A DNA stretch of 64,000 bases. It comes from Corythucha ciliata. Lineage: Eukaryota; Arthropoda; Insecta; Hemiptera; Tingidae. This document shows, one piece after another, positions 58,001 through 64,000 of the stretch. The first letter of the stretch is position 1; every line of letters begins with the position of its first letter. The position numbers and the translations under genes were made by a program. The notes beneath the pieces were generated by a model, which saw nothing but the letters and a program-made list of their open reading frames with translations, made no database searches and was not told where the DNA came from. Where the stretch lies: positions 15,481,253 through 15,545,252 of the forward strand of contig CM075939.1 of assembly GCA_038030265.1 (NCBI GenBank). Direction: 5' to 3'.

Positions 58001-59457
58001 CCTCCTTCCTAGCCATTTCTCTCCTCCTCACGGTTCAAGTCCAGGCCCTCAAGCAAACAGACCTTAAGCAAATGGTGGGAAAACTTGGCCGAAGTCAATG
58101 ACAACGCTAAATTCTCCTTTTTGACCACTTTAAGTGGCGCTCGCTGGTACAACCTTAAGGACGTTTTTCGCCGAAATCAGCTGTATTTCTAAATTCAGCG
58201 TGGTTTGATGGATTCCCACGGGTATCACTTCTCGCCCCGTCACTACGACCTGTAAAACTCCCCACCGCCAAGCGGTCCACACCGGAAACGTGCTAGACTT
58301 GACCCAGCTGGTACGGCTGACAGGGTAGTGGGGTGGGAATAACCAGGACTCGCATTTGCCGGGTCACTTCCCGCGGACGTCCTGGCAGGTTTATCGTGGC
58401 AATGTGCTCCCCAGGGCATCAGGTCTGGGTGGGAGGAAGGCACACATCTGGGGCCTTATTCTGAACGGTCGGGAAAAAAGGCCGCCAGCGGGATCCAAGG
58501 ACGCCGAATAAGAAATAACATTATCCCTCCATAGCAACCGATTTTTGCATTTTCACACGGCTCCGGAATACGGCCCCAGGTCTGAGGGAATCATGAACCG
58601 CGTTCGGCTCAGATTGGAAAACTTGGCAAAACTTCCCCTTAAAAACGTCCGCTTAACTTTGGTTTTTGGCCCACTTAACTGGGTCATTTTTTAGCGAAAA
58701 TGGCCAAAATTCAAAAGTGGACAAAACCGCAATTTTTGGCACGGGGAATTCGAAAATCGAAGCGAATTTTTGATTTCTGTGGCCGTTTTTTGTAACCATA
58801 GCCTAAATGGATTTGAACGTTCTGTTTTCCTGTGTTTATTCAATATTCTTCACCGAACTCGCGTATTTGCATTTTTTTTTTTCAGGGCCTTTTGTGTAGT
58901 GGTTGGCTCAACGAGGCGGCCTTTTCGGATTTGGTTCAATTCGCCACGGAATTCATCGACGAGGAAACCAGATTCAGTCTTATCGTTCTCGCACAGCCCA
59001 ACAAAGCCCCAGACATGATTCTTGAAAAGTATCCCCGAGTGCTTCTTGAATACGCTAAACAATGCTGCTGGCTGGAGGCTGATTGGAAACACGTGATCGC
59101 GGTTCTTCAGTCTAAAATGGACGAGACAGGGGCTCCGACGCAGGAAACATCCGCGACGACTGAGAACGAAGACTCTCAACTTTATTCCAACATTCTAGAC
59201 GGTAACGCTTTCATCCATCTCCCGGTCCTTTCCAGAATGTTTGACTCAAACCTCCCGATTTATACATAGAAATACTCAGTCATCTCGCTAAAACTGTCAC
59301 GTGTGACGTTTTCACTCGTATTCTGCCCCCTGGAAGAGAGTTCGAAGGTTATATGTTGAAATGTCAACAGACTGCTCACACGGCCTACCTAAAGGATATT
59401 ATCAAGTTGGGCGGACGTCAGCTGTTGAAGTCACTCGATTCTAAATCGTTCACATAG
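46083..59457 (+). CDS. HPS3: HPS3, BLOC-2 complex subunit, 16 exons
   Basis: Exons: 46083-46177, 46297-46424, 47959-48188, 48268-48553, 48630-48922, 48987-49134, 52752-52867, 52943-53283, 53347-53600, 53671-53782, 53839-54083, 54142-54304, 54367-54513, 54573-54905, 58886-59201, 59270-59457. All introns are GT...AG with matching phases. Total 3395 nt; one base is missing in exon 9 (G run 53428-53431), and with it the product is 1131 residues, against about 1004 in human. Landmarks matching human HPS3: an N-terminal beta-propeller-like region (RVVRLLYCATG, RVYINW, VLEMIELPL), FFDFE at 181-185 where human has the LLDFE clathrin box, LLSEAHSILR in the middle, and a helical C-terminal half. HPS3 joins HPS5 and HPS6 in BLOC-2 for cargo delivery to lysosome-related organelles such as pigment granules. 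TFB2M is nested in intron 2. Confidence 0.92.
46426..46435 (+). promoter_or_regulatory. Possible TATA-like element of TFB2M
   Basis: TATTTAAAAG lies 64 bases before the TFB2M ATG and overlaps the HPS3 intron 2 donor (GTATTT, from 46425). A start site about 30 bases on would leave a leader of about 40 bases. Inference from position and sequence only. Confidence 0.4.
46499..47731 (+). CDS. TFB2M: Mitochondrial transcription factor B2, intronless
   Basis: 410 residues in one uninterrupted frame. It belongs to the KsgA/Dim1 rRNA adenine dimethyltransferase fold as used by TFB2M, the factor that helps mitochondrial RNA polymerase melt promoters. Visible signs: a basic N-terminus suited to import (Arg/Lys, few acids in the first 20 residues); the SAM-binding motif EVNPGIGLLT at 97-106; LLAVETSDLF at 120-129; NDEFF at 147-151; KIVGVLPG at 186-193 where active methylases have an NxPY loop, so methylation is probably lost; YGRPEL at 213-218; and MYLISATPK further on, matching LYLIQMIPR of human TFB2M. 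It lies wholly inside HPS3 intron 2 (46425-47958) on the same strand, with 74 bases before it and its own AATAAA after it. The lack of introns suggests a retroposed copy that still codes. Confidence 0.88.
   Translation: MKRHSIFTLCYRLNRCMSTVTANESQASRSYKPPPAVIKRFQDCESYDTLFTFTIPYLLHKKNVTPKVAYCLDEKIALTVYKTLKDRIFNNPAPIIEVNPGIGLLTRHLASRAEELGVKLLAVETSDLFRITLMNLENKHPGFKVYNDEFFQWPRNWYDSARCPARDGGFLQEIKPREWTDVTAYKIVGVLPGTSFLRHFLNGVILKGGIASYGRPELLTVLDSRTYTNLIKNRKAMQASGLGTAYLGALAVLFDLVFDYETLLELDATGFLPWMSQSPSCRFDPTKMYLISATPKLHILDGLEFDDYRHFLFFLRQISHRRLRVIPYFENWLPGSGPRFIAEGFDVFTEFRSLSSQNLLDMFKLFISLPLFKSCPFLVASDEFMLVRGESHDKLGLYHEEVEEPQTDEK
47816..47821 (+). terminator. AATAAA signal of TFB2M
   Basis: AATAAA 84 bases after the TFB2M stop and 137 bases before HPS3 exon 3. 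Use of this site inside the HPS3 intron would end the host transcript early, so the two genes may compete. Confidence 0.6.
49135..52751. repeat. HPS3 intron 6: stacked B and C arrays
   Basis: No exon was found; the exons on both sides join in phase. Contents in order: reverse B units 49410-50780 with a MITE at 49440-49573, forward B units 50860-51430 (with a 23-T run near 51272), a C-rich and G-rich patch 51470-51590, reverse B units 51590-51835, forward C units 51855-52345, then single-copy sequence. Confidence 0.7.
49440..49573. mobile_element. Harbinger-like MITE
   Basis: A 134-base element with 18-base terminal inverted repeats 'ggcccgttcacaagctct' (one mismatch), flanked by TAA on each side. 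TAA/TTA target duplications and ggcc(c)gttcac ends fit PIF/Harbinger, which is inference. It sits within a repeat segment found without the insert at 35778-35820, which acts as an empty site. Confidence 0.75.
54906..58885. repeat. HPS3 intron 14: arrays and insertions
   Basis: Flanking exons join in phase 0, so no coding exon is missing. Contents: forward B units 55280-56060, C units 56160-56600, reverse B units 56630-57900, then a GC-richer non-array stretch 57950-58640 holding a MITE (58448-58579). Near 54990-55150 lies a segment similar to 49300-49440, including 'actccaaactagcctat' and 'cgcgcctgaaa'. Confidence 0.65.
58448..58579. mobile_element. MITE with GGGGCCkTATTC ends
   Basis: 132 bases bounded by 'ctggggccttattctga' and the inverse 'cggaatacggccccag'. 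Located in HPS3 intron 14, with no ORF. Superfamily not assigned. Confidence 0.55.
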
Positions 59458-59577
59458 CCATTACTGAGCCGAGAGAGCTCACCAATACGGATCCCATATC
59501 GTGGGAGCTTCATTTCCGTACAGCTACCTCGGCCAGATTCGAGCTTATTGTAAAACTTTTCGAAAACACTAAGCCCC

Positions 59578-59729
59578 GTTTTCATTAACTTCTTCAACCA
59601 CGACCATCAACTAATCATGATTACAATAATTAAGTTCGTTCGTATATGATGCCTAAGGCCCACTTTCACCAACAAAATTGATCACGGTCAAAGTTGATTG
59701 TGGTTAAAGAAGTTGATGAAAATGTGCCT
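59578..59729. mobile_element. Foldback element in the HPS3 3' UTR
   Basis: Arms 59578-59611 and 59692-59723 pair imperfectly: 'cattaacttcttcaaccac' with 'gtggttaaagaagttgatg'. A second internal copy of the motif, 'tttcaccaac', is at about 59664. It starts about 120 bases after the HPS3 stop and ends just before the first AATAAA (59731). Confidence 0.6.
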
Positions 59730-59730
59730 A

Positions 59731-59736
59731 AATAAA
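59731..59736 (+). terminator. AATAAA signal of HPS3
   Basis: First AATAAA after the HPS3 stop, 274 bases downstream, directly beyond the foldback element. Later AT-rich sequence offers other sites. Confidence 0.45.
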
Positions 59737-59739
59737 ACG

Positions 59740-60392
59740 AAGGATCAATTTATAAGTGAGAGAAATATAAAATATTGGTTTTGTAATTGTGTTGACATGT
59801 TTTAATGGAAATCAGTTACCAACGAGAATTCTATAATCATTTTAGTGCAAAAGAAGTATCCATTATATGTCTACAAACTCCTGATTTTATAGTACGATAA
59901 ACTGTAATGGAGCAGTACATCCTTGTTATGTAGTGCAGGTAAAGACTGTTTGATTGTTTCCATTCATTATGGACACTAAAATGTTTGGTTACTGTTGTTT
60001 TTTGCTATTTCACCTGTAATAATCGTCAAAGAGAAGATAATTCCCACGAGCTGACGTTTTAGCTGCGCTTTTTAGGAATAATTTATGTGTTCATTGTAGC
60101 TTCAACGAGTAAGCTTAAGAAATTAAATTATTTAGTCGTCGATATTAGATAATGCAATTTTTGTTGTTGTTTTGCTCTGAAAGTTTGGTACGAGTTGTTT
60201 TTCTTTTAAATTCTATTTGATGAATGTTAATTTCTTTTTTGTAAAGAAATAGTACCTAATTAAACTTGAATGGGCGTTTGTAATATCATTCGCAGATTGG
60301 CTCGAAAATTAAATTGCCTCGAAGGAAATGAAGTTTGCCTTCCGGCAACAGACATAATTATAGAATGAAAAAGTTCCATTGGTCCGATTGAC
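59740..60392. other. Downstream of HPS3, no gene seen
   Basis: AT-rich single-copy sequence with no exon or array unit; probably 3' UTR or intergenic DNA. Confidence 0.4.
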
Positions 60393-60500
60393 TCGGCTTG
60401 AAAAGGCTCCCGGCGGTGTGCGTTGAACAAACCGCGCACCGACCGAAGCGCCCGCGTAGTACGTGTGTGAAGTGCACAGTTGGAACAGGATATAAAAATA
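60393..60500 (+). mobile_element. SINE body fragment
   Basis: Matches the body of the SINE at 36173-36473 in reverse: 'cggcggtgtgcgt', 'ccgcgcaccgaccgaa', 'cgcccgcgtagtacg' and 'gtgtgaagtgcacag'. The tRNA-like head and the tail are not recognisable. Confidence 0.75.
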
Positions 60501-60703
60501 AAAATTCGTTCATGTCTTGTCTGGCTAATGCGCTCGTACGCAAAGCCATTATACATGTATATAAAAAAAGCTTCACACGACCGAGCAGGTTTGAACGAGG
60601 GGTGTCTAGGACTGATCTAGCGCCCTCGGGCGGTATTTTTCGCGCACAACTGATGGTGGTGGGGAAGCGTGGGAAGAAATAAATAAGCAAACAAGTAAAA
60701 AAA

Positions 60704-61118
60704 GTTAGATGGATATAATGAATAATTCTGTCGCCGGTATTTTTAAATAATAAATTAATTAAGCTGCTGTTATCCGCTCGACGATGGAAGGGCATAGCCC
60801 AACTCGAGTTTCGAGAAAAAATAGCTCCCCGGCGGGATTTGAACCCGCTACCTCTGAATTAACAGTCCAGCACGCTGCCAATTACGCCACGGAGACGCCT
60901 TTGGGAGTCGTACTCCGAGGGATGGGCTAAGCCAAACCCCACCCAGGTCCATTGTTTCTCGAAACTCTAGGCGTTTCTCCTGATCGGTAAACCACGCCGA
61001 ATTTTATCTTATCTAGATGTTGTTAGATGGATATAAAGAATAATTCAGTCGCCGGTATTTTTAAATAATAAATTAATTAAACTGATGTTATCCGGACGAC
61101 GATGGAAGGGCATAGCCC
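60704..61118. repeat. Two 96-base direct repeats flanking a tRNA
   Basis: 60704-60800 and 61023-61118 are over 90 percent identical, both starting 'gttagatggatataa' and ending 'gatggaagggcatagccc'. Between them lie the tRNA-Asn-like gene and an inverted pair 'ctcgagtttcgagaaa' (60804-60819) with 'tttctcgaaactctag' (60955-60970). Confidence 0.85.
60824..60896 (-). tRNA. tRNA-Asn(GTT)-like gene
   Basis: 73 bases fold as a cloverleaf. The acceptor stem GTCTCCG/CGGGGAG has only the first pair mismatched. The anticodon stem CTGGA/TTCAG closes the loop CTGTTAA, giving anticodon GTT (Asn). The T stem GCGGG/CCCGC is perfect, with loop TTCAAAT. The start GTCTCCGTGGCG matches eukaryotic tRNA-Asn. No intron. 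The weak D stem and the mismatched first pair leave room for a recent pseudogene or tRNA-derived repeat. Confidence 0.65.
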
Positions 61119-62597
61119 TAATTCTAAAGGAAATTTAGCGTTTCAACGTTTTGAGCCGGATTTTCCTTTCAGCGCAAAACACTCCGCGCAGCGTTATTTA
61201 AATTGTTCCCAGACGAAAAGTGTAGTTACTAGGAATAAATGTAAAACACGCTGCGCTCGCTAATCGTTTTGCGCCGCTATAGGAAAACCCAGTTTTACGG
61301 GTCGTATAGAACGCGTACTTTTCGAGTTAAAAGGGGGAAAAACTCAGGTTTTCGGTCCTTCTGAAGTTTCTATGGGGACATTTTGGTAGAAACTCATGAA
61401 CATTACCAATGAGCTTATAAAAAAATGATAAGCGATTTTTTGGCAGAAGTGACCATTTTTGAGAAAAAAGAGTGTTTTACTCTTCAGTGGTTTGACCAGC
61501 AAAATGATTCAAACGATCCTTACGATTTTCAACATGCTAAAAATCATTAAAGCCTCATGTAAATCGGTCCTTTGAATGGAACTGAATGTGAACCCTCACC
61601 AAAGCATCAAAAGATATCGCTCCGGCAGCTGGCTGTCGAACAGAGTTATTAGTTAATTAGGGATTATTAGTACGTTAGTAGGGATTAATATTATTACTTT
61701 ATTAGTAAATTAGGGATTATTGTGCAGAAATGGCTAAAGTAGAGAGTTACACTGAGTGGTAATTGTTGTCGAATACATAATAGCACTTTAACTAAAAACG
61801 TCGAAATTCATAGTAGTAAATGCACTCTATTTGACAGCTTGCTGAGCTGAGTTGCTGGGGCAATCTTTCTATCGAAAGTTTTCGATAGAAAAAATTAAAC
61901 ATCTGAAACGCTAGGGACAACTTTTGGCAGTCCGAAAACACGATTTTTGGGTCATTTTATCGGATTTTTTCTAAACATCCCCTAAACGAGTGGCTTTAGA
62001 GGAAATCCTTCTCGTACAAAATATTTATTAAATTTCCTATGCCTTTCGTGAATACACTGGTTTTCCGGTTTTCCACGACCAATACGGAGCACGAAAAAAC
62101 CTTTCGGGCCTTTTTTTCTAAAATGTTGAAAATCTTAAAATCACCTGTTTCCGACCAATCTATGCTCCGAGAGCTTCATTTCAGGCCATCAACCTTTCTT
62201 TCATTAGCTTACCCAACTTTTTCAAGCCCCTTCGCCACGGTTGAAAATTTCGATGCCCTTTATTCTACATTTTCTATCAAAAAACTTACCATTTTGCCTC
62301 CAGAAAACGATAATTTATGCGTTAAACTTGATGTTCTGGTACTTCTGGTGTCCTGGGACTCCCTAGCGTCGGTAACCGGTAATTTGTAGGGTAAACGCCT
62401 AATTTGACTGGACTAATACTGCATATAGGTGTACTGTACATCCTTGTTTGCCTTGAAACATCGTCCCAAAATTGAATTAATTTTGGAATCGTAGAGAATG
62501 ATGTAACATGGTGGTGTTGGTGAAAAGGGCGGAGGTGGGGGGTCATCGGCATTACCCCCCCCCCCCTAGGACTCATACCTGGATCCGCCCCTGTTCC
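61119..62597. other. No supported gene
   Basis: Single-copy sequence. It contains a short perfect-arm hairpin at about 61869-61893 ('ttctatcgaaa' and inverse). An ATG-started frame of 116 codons at 62039-62389 has no recognisable domain and no conserved splice context, so it is not called. At 62553-62593 a hAT-like terminus (minus strand CAGGGGCGGATCCAGG, then a C/G run) is visible. Confidence 0.4.
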
Positions 62598-62756
62598 AAG
62601 GGTCAACTGATTTTTACTATCGAGAATGAAGAGGAGCATTCGTTGGCTTTCCTTGATATACGGATCCACTGGCGCGAATCACGTTTTGAGGTGGACTACA
62701 CCAAGCCCACTTACTCTGGCAATTCGTTTCACCCATGGACCCAAAATGTTTTTTGG
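62598..62756 (+). pseudogene. Penelope-like reverse transcriptase fragment
   Basis: One frame reads LIFTIENEEEHSLAFLDIRI then FEVDYTKPTYSGNSFHP. This matches the block after the catalytic region in Penelope-like element RTs (FTxExE...LxFLDxxI...VYxKPTxT). Upstream RT motifs and the GIY-YIG endonuclease are absent. A hAT-like terminus ends four bases before the fragment, so an insertion probably split the copy. Confidence 0.6.
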
Positions 62757-62829
62757 TCAATGCTTTGGCTAACTGAGTTCTTGCCTTGTCTGATGACATT
62801 TTTTCCATAGGAGAAAAAGGGAGTTTTCT

Positions 62830-63690
62830 CACTACTTAGTTTAGCGCTTTTTCTCAGTTTAAATCAGCGAATGAGCGCTTTTTCTTAAATTTAAGCCGTG
62901 AATTGGATATTTCTCTCCATTTCAATTGCGAAATAGTGAATTCGCGTTTTCTTCATTTTAGCTGCGAATTAGTGAGTTTTGTTTCACTCTTAGTGACGAA
63001 TTAGCGTTTTTACATTATAGCCTTAAAGTTGCATTCACCAGAAGACCGCGAATTGGCATTCTCTGAATTTTAACCGCTAATTGGAGTTTTTCTACATTAT
63101 GACCGTGAATTAGCGTATTTTTCTCAATTGTAGCTGGATATTTGAGTTTTTCACTATTTTAGCCGCAAATTAGCGTTTTCATTTCAAACGATCATAGTCA
63201 TGAATTAGCGTTTTTCTCAATTTTAGCCACGAACTATAGCGATTTTCCTCAATTTTCCCCGTGAATGAGCGATTTTTCTTAATATTTGCCGCCAATTATC
63301 GGGTTGTTCCACTCTTGGCTATTAGTTAGCGCCTTTTCTAAATTTTTGTCAACGAGATTTCTTCATCAAAGAGTCGCGAATTGGCCTTTACTTAATTTTA
63401 GTCGCGAATTAGCGTTTTTCTCTCCGAATCGGCCCTTTTTATGAATTTTACCCGTGAATTAGCGCTTTTTTCTACATTTCATTCACGAATTTAAGCACTG
63501 TTCCTGAATATCATCCTCAAATTGTATTAATTTTTCTACATTTTTAATCGCGAATCATCCTTTTGTCTCAATTTGATCAGAGAATTAGGGGTTTTCTAAT
63601 TTAGTCTTTAATTAGCGATGTTTCCCAATTTCAGCCGTGAATCAGCGTTTTCCCAATTATATTCCGTGGATCAGCTCTTCTTACAGATTT
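62830..63690. repeat. Degenerate array, B family (forward)
   Basis: Clear 'ttttagccgcgaattagcg' and 'tttttctcaa' units, among the best preserved forward B copies in the window. Confidence 0.8.
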
Positions 63691-63947
63691 TTGCTATGAA
63701 ATAAGCTAGAGTGCTGTCGCGGAGTATAGAACCCTTTTTATAGCTAAACTAAGTAAAACGCCATAATGTGCTGTTCTTGACCAAGTCCGCGTCTAGAATT
63801 GGCCTAGGTAAATCGCTAACTCGCAAATATAAATGAGAAAACGCACTAATTAGCATTAACAAATTGATAAACAAGCGCTTGATCACGTTCACGATCACGA
63901 TTCAGCAAAAAAATTGCTAAGCATCTTTCAACGCTCTTTCTTCCAGG

Positions 63948-64000
63948 TCGGATGGACTGAAAATCGTCGAAAGGAGCCAAATCCTCGTCCAACGGAATAC
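63948..64000 (+). CDS. Possible exon start cut by the window edge
   Basis: An acceptor-like 'ctctttcttccag' ends at 63947 and is followed by GC-richer sequence open in two frames, one reading SDGLKIVERSQILVQRN and the other VGWTENRRKEPNPRPTEY. The composition changes sharply from the array before it. Too short to identify. Confidence 0.3.

Noticed and set aside
59231..59270. Alternative acceptor (tttccag at 59236) for the last HPS3 exon
   Set aside because: It gives a frame that soon stops, while the acceptor ending at 59269 gives a 62-residue tail consistent with the HPS3 C-terminus.
62039..62389. 116-codon ATG-started frame
   Set aside because: No domain, no splice context and no compositional shift; plausible by chance in this AT-rich region.

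Overview
This is a stretch of animal nuclear DNA, most likely from an arthropod. It is AT-rich and eukaryotic in layout: coding exons with GT...AG introns, AATAAA signals, retroelements and many small inverted-repeat elements. Some introns are under 100 bases, and a few run to several kilobases and are packed with decayed repeats. No operon, Shine-Dalgarno or CRISPR logic applies. The species cannot be fixed from the sequence; an insect is my best inference.

Four protein genes are supported. (1) 864-1376, minus: two internal exons of a SLC30/ZnT zinc transporter; the rest lies outside the window or was not found. (2) 23540-37798, minus: a ten-exon gene for a 673-residue single-pass membrane adaptor. 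It has a very short outer segment, one membrane helix, a CVCGC palmitoylation-type cluster and 22 cytoplasmic tyrosines, mostly YxxV/L/I. The architecture is that of vertebrate PAG1/Cbp. A TATA box lies upstream of its first exon. (3) 46083-59457, plus: a 16-exon HPS3 gene (BLOC-2 subunit) in which one base is missing from exon 9. (4) 46499-47731, plus: a complete intronless mitochondrial transcription factor B2 (TFB2M) gene nested on the same strand inside HPS3 intron 2. Weaker gene evidence: a possible last exon at 16430-16622 (minus), a possible exon start at 63948-64000 (plus) and a tRNA-Asn-like gene at 60824-60896 (minus).

The rest is mostly repeats. Blocks of degenerate 20- to 30-base units occur in both orientations at 5.5-6.2, 10.1-13.2, 19.9-22.8, 25.4-28.5, 31.8-37.3, 39.5-45, 49.4-52.3, 55.3-57.9 and 62.8-63.7 kb. 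Three loci (16741-19250, about 26700-28113, and 39979-42486 in reverse) share one colinear plan: outer ends with a CAG...GTCTTTA motif, a 'ggctaaaattgag' array, a nested CAGnGGCGTAGCC-ended unit carrying a 'cgaaattggtttt' array, then a conserved right end. They therefore look like copies of one hAT-ended non-autonomous element. Other mobile DNA includes a decayed TAA-tailed LINE inside one of those copies, a Penelope-like RT fragment, a full-length tRNA-headed SINE with a 14-base target duplication plus a second fragment, a Harbinger-like MITE, and several foldback elements.

The genes do not form one pathway. HPS3 acts in lysosome-related organelle traffic, TFB2M in mitochondrial transcription, ZnT in zinc efflux or vesicle loading, and the adaptor presumably in Src-family kinase signalling at the membrane. 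The one notable link is structural: TFB2M shares transcriptional space with HPS3.
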